A stretch of DNA of 49,684 nucleotides, taken from contig JAUXOG010000121.1 in NCBI GenBank assembly GCA_030682385.1, forward strand, positions 1 to 49,684, read 5' to 3'. Below, one piece after another: positions 1-8,561 of the stretch. The notes under the pieces were generated by a model. That model searched no databases. It worked only from the letters and a program-made list of their open reading frames with translations, and was not told the origin of the DNA. How positions within the stretch are numbered: the first letter of the stretch is position 1; each line of letters begins with the position of its first letter. A program made the translations under genes and the position numbers. Source of the stretch: Bacteroidota bacterium (lineage in GTDB: Bacteria; Bacteroidota; Ignavibacteria; UBA10030; BY39).

Positions 1-57
1 CGTCAACTGACGGATGACGGATGACGGACACCTGTCGAGTTTCATATTTATATTCTC

Positions 58-357
58 TCAAACAATTTTAATTCCTTCCCTCTTAATGTGCTTAATTAAT
101 GACTCATCCTCGTTGATGAATTCTTGTTCCGAGAAACATATAACTTCGTAGAGGGAATTATACATCTGTGCTTCATGAAAAATCTCGAAGGACTCGTTAA
201 ACGGCGACCCATCTCTAATTTTATCAAGAACCACCGCTATGTCTATATCGCTATTTTTACCGGCAAAACCTTTCGAATAAGAACCAAAAAGATAAGCAGT
301 TTTAATGCTATGTTTCTCTTTAAGATTTTCAACAAGTTTTACAGCATTAGTTATTAT
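58..357 (-). CDS. MNT-type nucleotidyltransferase (minimal, antitoxin-like), no canonical start codon
   Basis: A 99-codon open frame reads as a minimal nucleotidyltransferase. The catalytic signature GSYSKG...NSDIDIAVV lies about 30 residues in, followed by a C-terminal helical segment and a TGA stop. Such proteins pair with HEPN proteins and often act as antitoxins that modify the partner; that role is family knowledge. The frame has no ATG, GTG or TTG before the catalytic motif. It opens at ATA (355-357), which shares ATAA with the TAA stop of the upstream HEPN gene. An AAGGAG box lies 8 nt before this ATA. The usual arrangement would be an ATGA overlap, so one G-to-A change explains the loss of start while the stop is kept. 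It may be translated weakly or be dead. Confidence 0.72.
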   Translation of the reverse strand: MITNAVKLVENLKEKHSIKTAYLFGSYSKGFAGKNSDIDIAVVLDKIRDGSPFNESFEIFHEAQMYNSLYEVICFSEQEFINEDESLIKHIKREGIKIV

Positions 358-686
358 TTAATCATCTCCTTTGAGAAAATAATTATGTCGGCAGAAAATT
401 CTCGTGTAATTCCTTTTGATAGTTCTGTTATATCTTCTTTGTACCGTGCATTGATATAATATTGGGAAAGAAAATCTATTTTCATTAGACGTTCCTCATC
501 AAGTTCATTTATAAAACCAGAAATCTCGAATAATCTTCGTAAATTATGAACGGGTAAAACATCGATGTCCGAATATGTAATAAGAGCTTTCAATGATTTT
601 TCAACAGCCTGCTGGCACATAAAAACTGCATATATGTATCGTCCCGCGTCAAGCATTGCCTCTGCAGTCAGTATATCATATTCCAT
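354..686 (-). CDS. HEPN domain protein (partner of the MNT protein)
   Basis: A small all-helical HEPN-family protein, recognised by the run GRYIYAVFMCQQAVEKSLKAL (split here as GRY, QQAVEKSLKAL) and the later PVHNLRRL. HEPN proteins form helical dimers and pair with MNT nucleotidyltransferases. I see no R-x4-6-H RNase motif in this copy, so toxin activity is not supported by sequence. The first ATG is at 686, but family-like sequence (VRKWIER) continues upstream in frame. The natural N-terminus probably begins near an ATT codon at 717-719, which would read (M)SDKVRKWIE. No ATG, GTG or TTG lies in that extension. The gene ends in TAA overlapping the MNT frame by 4 nt, indicating translational coupling. 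Confidence 0.8.
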   Translation of the reverse strand: MEYDILTAEAMLDAGRYIYAVFMCQQAVEKSLKALITYSDIDVLPVHNLRRLFEISGFINELDEERLMKIDFLSQYYINARYKEDITELSKGITREFSADIIIFSKEMIK

Positions 687-1126
687 TCTCTCTATCCATT
701 TTCTGACTTTATCACTAATACTATTGTAAAATCTTTATATTTTTCATTAATGTACATTTCTAACAATAAAACCCGACTCTCACACTTTTCGGGTTTCAAC
801 GCAATAGTTGTTTACAATTTAACTAAATTTTCTCAAAAATGAAACAATTTTTTCCATTTCTCCATTTCTCCATTGACTCTCTTTGCTCTTTGCTCTTTGC
901 TCTTTGCTCAACACTCCATACTCCATACTCAACACTCCACAACTCAAAACTAAAAACTCTAAACTAATAACCACCAATCCACTATTCCATCACTCCGCTT
1001 CCCCAATTCGTCGCTTCCCCGCTTCGCCGTTTCGCATCTTTTCCCTTTTACTGTATTCGTCGCTCGGCATTCGTCTCCGTCAAATAACGGATGCTGAATT
1101 CACCCCGTCGCCCCCGTCGTCCTATT
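687..1126. repeat. Gene-free stretch with low-complexity degenerate tandem repeats
   Basis: No supported gene. From about 850 the plus strand is a chain of short imperfect repeats: three TTTCTCCA-like units at 852-872, four CTCTTTG units at 879-909, ACTCCAT/ACTCAAC variants at 912-945, then AACTCAAAACT/AAAACTCTAAACT runs to about 967, and C-rich CTTCCCC/CGTCGC/CGCTTCGCC words to about 1030. The words drift gradually from one to the next, which suggests slippage or repeated copying rather than coding. Similar material occurs at 13623-13657 and 16060-16121. Translations through it (for example on the plus strand at 883-1158) have repeat-derived composition and are not genes. Confidence 0.75.
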
Positions 1127-2146
1127 TCATTCTCCTGATTGATTTTTTACCGGTTTAAAAATTTTCAAATACTTTTCGACTTCACTGCTGAATTTATTTT
1201 TCACAATCACATAACCGACTGCACCGAAGAAACTCAATAAAAATCCAATTGTAACAAATAATCTTCTCTTTGGACTATTCTTTTCTGCTGCTGGTTTAGC
1301 TTCATCGAGAACATTTATTATAGGTACATATTTTAATTCTTCTATTTTTGCCATTTCGTACTGCTGGATCAGGGTAGAATAAATCGTACTCTGGACAATT
1401 ACATTTCGCATTAACCGTTCTTGTTCCAAGAGTAGCTGAGGTGAGTCAGTAACTCTACGGTTTTTCTCTCTGAATTCTTTTAGGACATTCTCTGCACTCG
1501 ACAAATCTAATTTGACTTCTTTCAAACGCTGTTCAATCCATTTACGCTGCTCGCCTGCGTTTGTAGCTTTCTTTGTTAATAAGAAATTATTTAATTCAGC
1601 GGTTATAGTATTCAATATATCTGCTGATACCTGCGCGTCTTTTGTTTCGATAGAGTAAGTTAACAAACCCGTCTTTTGACTCATCTCGATTTTTAACAAT
1701 TTTCTCATCCGTTCAAGGACGACCTCCTGTGTTCGGCGTGTAGTTTCTTCTTCTATTTCAAAATACTCTATGAGATTTACCGGCTGATCGTAAAATTTTG
1801 ATTTGTACTTTTTTCTTATCACCGGTGTTAATACAGCTTCACTTTGGATAATATCGGGATATAACTTCACCATAATAACTTCGCCGCCAATATTTATTCC
1901 TGCTAAGGAAGCTAAATCTCCTAAAGGGCCTAATTTATCTTTTCCCATATCAGGAAGTATTACTGTAGAGGAGAGGAACGTGGGTGTCATCAGGAACGTC
2001 AACCCTACGAACACTACTGTTGTTATTAGCGTTACGAGCATTATAAATTTCTTCTTCGCCCAGAGGAGAGAAATTATTTCGAGATAATCGATTTTTCGCT
2101 CGTTTGGCTGTTCAGCTTCTGTGTTGGTATTCATATTTTCGGTCAT
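1127..2146 (-). CDS. Wzz/GumC-type polysaccharide chain-length regulator
   Basis: A 339-residue inner-membrane protein with the Wzz layout: cytoplasmic N-terminus, a first membrane segment at about 34-54, a long periplasmic part rich in coiled-coil helices (about 190-280, KWIEQRLKEVKLDLSSAENVLKEFREK region), and a second membrane segment at about 296-315 preceded by a proline-rich stretch (SPKRR). There is no C-terminal tyrosine-kinase domain, so it is the stand-alone Wzz type. It would control the length of O-antigen or exported polysaccharide, in keeping with the glycosyltransferase and flippase cluster at 39.5-45.7 kb, although it is far from that cluster here. Its stop lies against the repeat-rich spacer. 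It is separated from its upstream neighbour by a terminator at 2217-2258. Confidence 0.87.
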   Translation of the reverse strand: MTENMNTNTEAEQPNERKIDYLEIISLLWAKKKFIMLVTLITTVVFVGLTFLMTPTFLSSTVILPDMGKDKLGPLGDLASLAGINIGGEVIMVKLYPDIIQSEAVLTPVIRKKYKSKFYDQPVNLIEYFEIEEETTRRTQEVVLERMRKLLKIEMSQKTGLLTYSIETKDAQVSADILNTITAELNNFLLTKKATNAGEQRKWIEQRLKEVKLDLSSAENVLKEFREKNRRVTDSPQLLLEQERLMRNVIVQSTIYSTLIQQYEMAKIEELKYVPIINVLDEAKPAAEKNSPKRRLFVTIGFLLSFFGAVGYVIVKNKFSSEVEKYLKIFKPVKNQSGE

Positions 2147-2216
2147 AATTAATTTATTTTCTTTGAGTAAATATACAATAATTTTAGAAAATATACATCA
2201 ATTGTATTCTCTCTAC

Positions 2217-2258
2217 CAAAAAAAAGCCGTCCACGGTTTTCGGGACGGCTTTTTTTTA
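2217..2258. terminator. Rho-independent terminator, usable in both directions
   Basis: A 7-bp G+C-rich stem (GCCGTCC at 2226-2232 with GGACGGC at 2243-2249) has a 10-nt loop. An A-run precedes it and a T-run follows it. On the minus strand it sits just after the T9SS-sorted protein gene (stop at 2278), so it terminates that transcript before wzz. Confidence 0.92.
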
Positions 2259-2277
2259 TATCTATATATCGGTAATA

Positions 2278-4488
2278 TTACTTCAGAAGAATTGCTTTCC
2301 TTGAAGTATTCATTAACAGTTGTCCGGTCTTTGAATCAACCGCTGTTAACCGGTAATAATAAATTCCCGATGAGAGTTTCGATGCATCGAATGCTATCTC
2401 ATATTTACCCGCATTCAATTCACCATTCAATAAATCAGCAACTCCTTGTCCTAGAACGTTGTAAACTTTTAGACTTACAGTACTGGAAATCGGAAGCTGA
2501 AAGTTTATAGTCGTTGCCGGGTTAAACGGATTCGGATAGTTTTGTTCAAGATTAAATTCTTGAGGTAACTCTCCCCCTATCTCACGAACACCGGTTGAAC
2601 CAACAGCGCCGACAAATAATTCATCGAAATAGACAGGTGTTGGAGTATTGGGATAATCATTGAATTGGAACAGATGTATATAGGCAATTGAAAAATGTTG
2701 CCCCCATGAACCCGAATACTTCACTACACCATCTATTTTTAGAGTAAGAATACTTGCATCATTGTTAAATTGGAATAATATATGTCCACCCGTTAAATCA
2801 GGAGATTGCCACAATGTCGAGATATTTTGATCTATCGACTGTTGGAGTTTCCACCCTCCGGTACCGCTTTGTTTAGAATAACTAAGTTGTAACCAATTGT
2901 CGTTATTCGAAGGAAGCTGCCAAATATGACGATTCGATAATAAAATATGTGCTGTGTTGTTCGGCCCGAGTTGGGTGTGATCGATATAAACTCTATACTC
3001 ACGATTAATCAACTGGAAAGGTTTTTTAGAAATTACCCCAAGTCCCGATGTCCCACTCTGACTGCTGGCAATAATATTGAGTCGGTCATTAATGCAAAGA
3101 ACCATCCCATTCGGTCCCCACGGTTGGTTGTAAATATAATTAATCCACATATTATAAGATGGCGGATTCCAGTTTCCCAAGAATGGTTCGACGAATGAAG
3201 TTTCAGCAGACACCAAATTGAAATTAATATTTGAAGCACCTGGTAGTAAACCCCCATACGATGTGTCTACGTACGCACCTGGTGGGAAGGGATAATCTCT
3301 ATCCCAATCACCTAAATTAACACCATAAAAAGTTTGCGGGAAGGTTGAAGAATATACGGGTAGTGTGTAGTTACCTGTTGTGGGATTAGAAATAGCTTGT
3401 GAATAGCTTTGAATATAATCAGCCCAACCACCGATTAAGTAACTCTTTGTGGGTAAATTACCATTAACTCTTACAGCGCCAGTTATCGTACTGTTTGTTC
3501 TATAACAAGTAAAATTAGAGATGGAATTGTTTACAATTGAGTCGTTCTCACCTATTGTATATGAGTGTGAGTTTGGCGACATATAAGTGGGGAGTAAATC
3601 ATCACTGTTCAAACCTATTCTGCTACTGCCGGCTGGCACCATCATTTTGTATTCACCGTTTTGGTCGGTGAGAACTTCACCCATACCAGAACTATTTTCT
3701 CTATAAAGTCTAACATTTGCAATTGGATTACTTAATTCATCACGTACATAACCTCGGATATATGATGTTAACGGTTTCAAATAAAAATTTTGAATTGTGT
3801 TTCCGGCAATCGTGATTGATGTATCAAAGGACGAATGTGCACCACTCATATCTTCTATGTGGATAGAATAATTTCCAGCTTCAAGGGGAATAAAGTAACT
3901 ACCTGTATGGTCTGCCACATCTCCGATTTGATTCATACCATCAATAGCCCACACCCAAGCGCCCGGAACAACTCCACCAGCGGTACTATAAATAACACCA
4001 CTCAAAGAAAACGTTGCCGGAGGATTATTAAATACAACAATTCCAGTCGCTGAAGTTAAACCTTCATTCGCAATTGCAATTACCTGCATCGAAGACATTT
4101 GCCCGCCGGTTTCGATAAACCCGATTATCACGCCCGGTGTCGGATCTAAATCATTTATTGCGTTGTCCGTAAAATTTTCAGAACCTACTGGAAAATCTCC
4201 AGCATCAGTTATTCCGTTTTCATTAACGTCTAACCAATATTGTATTTGCACAGTTCCTTGAGGTGTTACATCCAATTTTGTAAACAAGGAATCCGTAGTC
4301 GCGATTGTTGCGGGTGACGTAAACGGACCATTAATTGAATTTGAAAATGTCACATAAGTTATCAAACCACCTGTCTTAGACATTTGGATGTTTGATTTTT
4401 TAAAATTTGGAAAAATCTTATTCGTGGTCTGTGCATCCACGAATTGTAACGAAATAATAAAAACTAAAATGTAACTTAACGCTTTCAT
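2278..4488 (-). CDS. Exported protein with carboxypeptidase-regulatory-like domains and T9SS C-terminal sorting domain
   Basis: A 736-residue protein with a signal peptide (residues 1-19, cleavage near VDA|Q). Two carboxypeptidase-regulatory-like beta-sandwich repeats follow at about 158-235 (SGVIYSTAGG...VPGAWVWAID) and 241-300 (IRGYVRDELSNPIANVRLY). Then comes a long beta-rich region I do not recognise. The last ~90 residues are a type IX secretion sorting domain beginning NLEQNYPNPFNPATTI, with the usual VYNVLGQ and GIYYYRL strands. It is therefore exported through the Por/T9SS route and released or anchored at the surface. No catalytic residues are recognised. The gene stands alone between terminators at 4604-4635 and 2217-2258. 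Confidence 0.88.
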   Translation of the reverse strand: MKALSYILVFIISLQFVDAQTTNKIFPNFKKSNIQMSKTGGLITYVTFSNSINGPFTSPATIATTDSLFTKLDVTPQGTVQIQYWLDVNENGITDAGDFPVGSENFTDNAINDLDPTPGVIIGFIETGGQMSSMQVIAIANEGLTSATGIVVFNNPPATFSLSGVIYSTAGGVVPGAWVWAIDGMNQIGDVADHTGSYFIPLEAGNYSIHIEDMSGAHSSFDTSITIAGNTIQNFYLKPLTSYIRGYVRDELSNPIANVRLYRENSSGMGEVLTDQNGEYKMMVPAGSSRIGLNSDDLLPTYMSPNSHSYTIGENDSIVNNSISNFTCYRTNSTITGAVRVNGNLPTKSYLIGGWADYIQSYSQAISNPTTGNYTLPVYSSTFPQTFYGVNLGDWDRDYPFPPGAYVDTSYGGLLPGASNINFNLVSAETSFVEPFLGNWNPPSYNMWINYIYNQPWGPNGMVLCINDRLNIIASSQSGTSGLGVISKKPFQLINREYRVYIDHTQLGPNNTAHILLSNRHIWQLPSNNDNWLQLSYSKQSGTGGWKLQQSIDQNISTLWQSPDLTGGHILFQFNNDASILTLKIDGVVKYSGSWGQHFSIAYIHLFQFNDYPNTPTPVYFDELFVGAVGSTGVREIGGELPQEFNLEQNYPNPFNPATTINFQLPISSTVSLKVYNVLGQGVADLLNGELNAGKYEIAFDASKLSSGIYYYRLTAVDSKTGQLLMNTSRKAILLK

Positions 4489-4603
4489 CTTAAATCTCCT
4501 AAATTATTTATTGATACGGTAGAATAATAAGAAATTAATGATTATAAGTCAAGTTACTTTCAAAGAATCGTGTAAGATGTTGATTTTATGTGATACAAAT
4601 TAA

Positions 4604-4635
4604 CAAAAAAAGGTTACAGTATTTCTACTGTAACC
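4604..4635 (-). terminator. Terminator of the hydrogenase operon
   Basis: A perfect 9-bp stem (GGTTACAGT at 4612-4620 with ACTGTAACC at 4627-4635) has a 6-nt loop. On the minus strand it is followed directly by a run of seven T. It begins 28 nt after the stop of the [NiFe] large-subunit gene and ends the long hydrogenase transcript. Confidence 0.94.
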
Positions 4636-4663
4636 GCTTTAAAATTGAACTGTTTGATGAATT

Positions 4664-6130
4664 TTAAGGATTCCTTCTAACTAAATCAATCAAATTGTTT
4701 GAAGAATCATATATTCTTAGTTCTATTGGCATTTTACCGGGCATATAGTGAGTTGCACATCCGAAACAAGGATCGTAAGCACGGAATGCCATTTCGATTT
4801 TGTTGAGAGTCCCTTCGGTAACTTCAACACCTTTTTTGATTAGTCCACGTGCTGCTTTATTTATCGACATTGAGATTGGTGCATAATTGTTAGTTGTTCC
4901 TACGATGAGATTTACTTTCGTAAGTATTCCTCTTTCGTCGGTAGTGTAATGATGTGTAAGAGTACCGCGTGGCGCTTCAACAATTCCAACACCTTCAGTC
5001 GGAATTTCTGTCGGAATATTGCGGATGTGCGTGCTTGTAATTTCAGGATCGCGAATTAAATCCAAAGCCATCTCAGCACCGCTTAACAGCTCGATGATTC
5101 TTGCCCAATGAGTTGCTAATGTTGCATGAACCGGTTTACCACCGAGTGTTGAATACATTTTTTCGTATTCAGCTTGCGCCAACGGTGTAGGCATTCCGTC
5201 GGCAGCGTTCAAACGTGATAATGGTGTAGCCCGATAGACTCCGCTATCTTTGCCATCAACAAAACCTTTCCATCCAACTTTTTTCAAGAATGGAAACTTC
5301 AAGTAAGTCCAGGGCTCAACATGTTCAGCAACATTTTCTAAATATTCGTTAGGTGAATATTTTACAAATTCTTTTCCATCAGGATCGACTACTCTTACTT
5401 TCCCATCGTAGAAATTCACCTTGTTGTTTTCATCAACTAAACCCATGTAATAAGTTTTATGAGAGAAAGTATCTGACAAAATAAGATCAACATAAACTTG
5501 ATTTTTCAGAACAATATCGTTGAAAGCTTGAATTGTAAATTTCCCGAACTCAACGAACCACTCGCAATGTTTCTCAATTTCTTTAGCTTCTTCAATAGAA
5601 ATGCCCTTGCTTACTCCACCGGGCATAGAAGTTATTTGGTGAGTTTGTTTACCTCCCAAAGTTTTAATGACTTGCTGAGTTCGTTTGCGCATTTCGATAA
5701 CTTTGCCGCCGACTTCCAAGCCAACTTTTTTAACAACGCCTAAAATATTCCGTTCTGCAGCAGGCGCATCGGGACCGACTATGAAGTCGGGACCACCGAG
5801 TGCATAAAAATGAGTAGTATGATCGCCGGCAAAGAAAACATTGTACAACAATGAGCGAAGTTTTTTGGCTGCGGAAGGTATTTCAACGTGGAACACGGCA
5901 TCGCAAGCTTTGGCTGCTGCCATGTGGTGAGCTTCAGGACACACGCCGCATATTCGAGTTGTTATGCGAGGCATCTCTTCGACGGGTCTGCCAACGCAAA
6001 ACTGCTCGAACCCGCGAAGCTCTGGAATTTGAAAATACGTATTTGCTACTTCGCCATCGTCGTTCAGAAAAATATCTATTTTCCCATGACCTTCGAGTCG
6101 TGTTATCGGATCTATTTTAATCTGTTTCAT
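4664..6130 (-). CDS. mvhA: [NiFe] hydrogenase large subunit, group 3c (Mvh) type
   Basis: Catalytic subunit that splits or makes H2 at a NiFe(CN)2CO centre in the cytoplasm. It is 488 residues long, as expected for MvhA-like proteins. It has ITRLEGHG at 9-16, the first Ni-binding motif RICGVCPEAH (C61, C64, H68) and the second motif DPCFGCATH at about 453-461. A 27-residue tail follows the last His; maturation proteases remove this kind of tail after metal insertion, and such a protease is the first gene of the same operon (19342-19863). It is the last gene of the operon, overlaps the end of mvhG by 4 nt and is followed by a strong terminator. There is no signal peptide. Hydrogenase class is judged from partners MvhG, MvhD and HdrBC. 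Confidence 0.95.
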   Translation of the reverse strand: MKQIKIDPITRLEGHGKIDIFLNDDGEVANTYFQIPELRGFEQFCVGRPVEEMPRITTRICGVCPEAHHMAAAKACDAVFHVEIPSAAKKLRSLLYNVFFAGDHTTHFYALGGPDFIVGPDAPAAERNILGVVKKVGLEVGGKVIEMRKRTQQVIKTLGGKQTHQITSMPGGVSKGISIEEAKEIEKHCEWFVEFGKFTIQAFNDIVLKNQVYVDLILSDTFSHKTYYMGLVDENNKVNFYDGKVRVVDPDGKEFVKYSPNEYLENVAEHVEPWTYLKFPFLKKVGWKGFVDGKDSGVYRATPLSRLNAADGMPTPLAQAEYEKMYSTLGGKPVHATLATHWARIIELLSGAEMALDLIRDPEITSTHIRNIPTEIPTEGVGIVEAPRGTLTHHYTTDERGILTKVNLIVGTTNNYAPISMSINKAARGLIKKGVEVTEGTLNKIEMAFRAYDPCFGCATHYMPGKMPIELRIYDSSNNLIDLVRRNP

Positions 6131-7089
6131 ATTTTTTCTACCCTTCTTAAAATTGATTGCGGTACCGAAAATCTGTAAAATGTCCCAAGCGGGTCAACTA
6201 TTTGGTCTAATATTTTTTCAATTTCTTCAGGTTCGTGGGCATCTATCACTGAACTTATGGCGCTCACCATTTTAGCACCTTGATCGGGACAATTTGGAGG
6301 AGCACCGTAACATCCGCGACAAGGAATATTCGCTTTAGGACATAATGCTCCGCAACCGCTCCGGGAGACTGGACCTAAACAAATTATTCCTTGATCCAAC
6401 AGGCACTCGTTCGGGTCTGAAATTATTTCATACGGACGGAAGAATTGCTTTAGTTTCTTCTCTTTTCGTTCACGCGGACATTCTTCGCAGCAAGTTTTAT
6501 CGCCCGCTCCAAGCGTTGCACCCTTTGCAGGCATCGGCTGACCACTTAATATATACTCAATCACCCCCCAAATTTGATCGGGTTGAGGTGGGCAACCGGG
6601 TATGTAATAATCAACATCGATAACCTGATTCAAGGCTTTGACTGTTTCCCACATTTCAGGAATCTCAATTTCACCTTCAGGCATTCTGGTATGTGTTTGT
6701 GGATAAGTGCCATTATTACTTACAGTTGATGGCGAATCTTTGAAGACCCATTTCAGTATTGCATCCTTCGTGGTGAGATTAGCCAATCCAGGAATTCCAC
6801 CTTCGTGAGCACAAGCTCCAAATGCTACAACTAATTTTGATTTATCTCTCATCAAGTGAGCCATCTCTTCGTTTTCGGAATTCCGGATTGCACCGTTGAA
6901 TAAACAGATGTCGATGCTTTTATCTTCCATTGCCCGGACATCGCTATACTTGAAATCAAGTGCTACGGGCCAAAAAACGATATCGAAGGCATTTGCTACA
7001 TCTAATATTTTTTCGTGCAGGTCTAAAACAGCTATTTCGCAGCCGCCGCAACTTGCTGCCCAGTATAATGCTAATTTTGGCTTTGCCAT
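6127..7089 (-). CDS. mvhG: [NiFe] hydrogenase small subunit, Mvh/group 3 type
   Basis: The electron-transfer subunit that carries three Fe-S clusters between the NiFe site and the partner proteins. It is 320 residues long without a Tat signal, so it is cytoplasmic. Proximal-cluster ligands are visible at C14 and C17 (ASCGGCE), C93 (GACAHEGG) and C166 (PGCPP). A cysteine-rich C-terminal half (CLLDQGIICLGP, SGCGALCP, IPCRGC) supplies the medial and distal clusters. It sits between mvhD and mvhA, with a 4-nt overlap with mvhA. An extra CCEECPRE motif near residue 200 adds cysteines between the two halves, typical of group 3 small subunits. Confidence 0.94.
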   Translation of the reverse strand: MAKPKLALYWAASCGGCEIAVLDLHEKILDVANAFDIVFWPVALDFKYSDVRAMEDKSIDICLFNGAIRNSENEEMAHLMRDKSKLVVAFGACAHEGGIPGLANLTTKDAILKWVFKDSPSTVSNNGTYPQTHTRMPEGEIEIPEMWETVKALNQVIDVDYYIPGCPPQPDQIWGVIEYILSGQPMPAKGATLGAGDKTCCEECPRERKEKKLKQFFRPYEIISDPNECLLDQGIICLGPVSRSGCGALCPKANIPCRGCYGAPPNCPDQGAKMVSAISSVIDAHEPEEIEKILDQIVDPLGTFYRFSVPQSILRRVEKI

Positions 7090-7112
7090 ATTTATCTCCT
7101 TTGTTGAAATAT

Positions 7113-7535
7113 TTACTTTTTGATTTTGGTAGCAGAGTGAATAAAAGGACCGATTTTTCTAATTTCCTCTGTCATCTCATTTACAACTTCGGCGAATCTA
7201 TCCCCTTCGGAAGCTGAAACCCATTCAAGGCGGAGACGGCGCGGGTCGATACCAAATTCGCGGATTAGACGTTTTAAAAAGGGAATTCGCCTTAGAGTTT
7301 TATAGTTGCCTTCCTGATAGTGGCAATCGCCGAGATGGCATCCCATTACCACCACCCCATCTGCTCCGAGTTGGAACGATTTCAAAATAAAAGCCGGGTC
7401 AACTCTGCCGCTGCACATTGTCCGAATAATACGGACGTTGGGCGCCGATTTGATGCGCGAAACTCCGGCTAAATCAGCACCCGAATAAGAGCACCAGTTA
7501 CAGAGAAAACCAACAATTTTAGGTTCAAACGACAT
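7113..7535 (-). CDS. mvhD: MvhD-type [2Fe-2S] linker subunit
   Basis: A 140-residue protein of the MvhD/FlpD family, which carries a [2Fe-2S] cluster and passes electrons from the hydrogenase to HdrA. Five cysteines stand in the family pattern: C12 and C15 (CNWC), C41 (TMCSGR), C66 and C71 (GCHLGDC). FlpD domains occur also in formate dehydrogenase-Hdr systems, but here the flanking mvhG and mvhA make the hydrogenase role clear. In Mvh-Hdr complexes MvhD docks on the C-terminal half of HdrA. In this genome that half is fused to a NuoG-type N-terminus (8562-10322), so MvhD is the probable bridge between hydrogenase and the fusion protein. Confidence 0.93.
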   Translation of the reverse strand: MSFEPKIVGFLCNWCSYSGADLAGVSRIKSAPNVRIIRTMCSGRVDPAFILKSFQLGADGVVVMGCHLGDCHYQEGNYKTLRRIPFLKRLIREFGIDPRRLRLEWVSASEGDRFAEVVNEMTEEIRKIGPFIHSATKIKK

Positions 7536-7563
7536 AACATTTACCTTTCAAATTTATATTTCT

Positions 7564-8499
7564 TTAATGCACTTCCAATAACTTTTCGTATTTGCCAAAT
7601 CCTCGGTGCAATCCAATCGATTCAGCATAATTGATAACTTCGTAATACTCATCTAATGTAATATTTCTGCTCAATTCAGGATACCGGTATGCTTTGAATG
7701 CCGGACGATATTGATCCATAATATTCACATAACTATCAACGCAAACTTTATTAACAATAAAATCCAAAACTTTTTTTGAGCCAGTTATGTCATTAGGAAG
7801 GATTAGGTGCCTTATTAACAAACCTCTTTCAGCAATACCGAAAGGGTTCATCTTCAGGTCGCCAATTTGCCTGTGCATTTCGATGATTGCGGGTTGAACA
7901 ACATCCCAATAATCTTTCGCACCTGAATATTTATAAGAGTTTTGGTTAATCGAATATTTTATATCGGGCATATAGATGTCGATTATTCCATCCAAAAGCT
8001 TCAAAGTTTCAACTGATTCGTATCCACCGCAGTTGTAAACGAGCGGTATATTCAAACCTTTATCAACAGCAATACCGACCGCATCGATTATTTGAGGAAT
8101 AAAATGAGTAGGTGTTACAAAATTGATGTTATGACATCCCAACTGCTGCAGAGAAAGCATTGCTTCAGCCAATTGATTTATGGTAATTACTTCGCCGTGC
8201 CGCAGGTGGCTGATGTCGTAGTTTTGACAATACAAGCACCACAAGTTACAATTTGTAAAGAATATAGTGCCGGAACCATTCCATCCAACCAAAGGCGACT
8301 CTTCGCCGTAATGAGCCGACAGACTTGAAACCAAAAGTTGGTTTGTTGACCGACACACTCCGTAATTTCCTTCAAAACGTTTTGCTAAACACTTACGCGG
8401 GCAAAGTTTACATTCCTTCATTAAACTATACAATTGCCGAATGCGTTCGATTAATTCGCCTGAGCTGTGCAGTTTTATGTACGAGGGATGTTGCATCAA
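7564..8499 (-). CDS. Radical SAM protein, PflA/PflX-like
   Basis: A 311-residue radical SAM enzyme. The SAM-binding 4Fe-4S motif is CNLWCLYC (C84, C88, C91). An N-terminal cysteine cluster (C30, C33, C37 and C49) resembles the CxxC-rich leader of the PflX-like group annotated as pyruvate formate-lyase activating enzyme-related. No glycyl-radical enzyme partner is in the window, so a role in activating PFL is not supported. It lies inside the hydrogenase operon between the HdrA-fusion gene and mvhD, 28 nt before mvhD. This hints at a job in assembly or modification of the complex, which is inference only. Substrate unknown. Confidence 0.85.
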   Translation of the reverse strand: MMQHPSYIKLHSSGELIERIRQLYSLMKECKLCPRKCLAKRFEGNYGVCRSTNQLLVSSLSAHYGEESPLVGWNGSGTIFFTNCNLWCLYCQNYDISHLRHGEVITINQLAEAMLSLQQLGCHNINFVTPTHFIPQIIDAVGIAVDKGLNIPLVYNCGGYESVETLKLLDGIIDIYMPDIKYSINQNSYKYSGAKDYWDVVQPAIIEMHRQIGDLKMNPFGIAERGLLIRHLILPNDITGSKKVLDFIVNKVCVDSYVNIMDQYRPAFKAYRYPELSRNITLDEYYEVINYAESIGLHRGFGKYEKLLEVH

Positions 8500-8561
8500 T
8501 TAATTTTTTAATCTTATTTGTTTGTTACTATTCATTTCTTGTTATATGTTTATTATTTCTT

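Noticed and set aside
879-909. Possible CRISPR-like array
   Set aside because: Units are 7 nt and directly adjacent without spacers; no cas genes nearby.
883-1158. Plus-strand open frame in the repeat-rich spacer
   Set aside because: Composition comes from short tandem repeats; no start signal and no domain.
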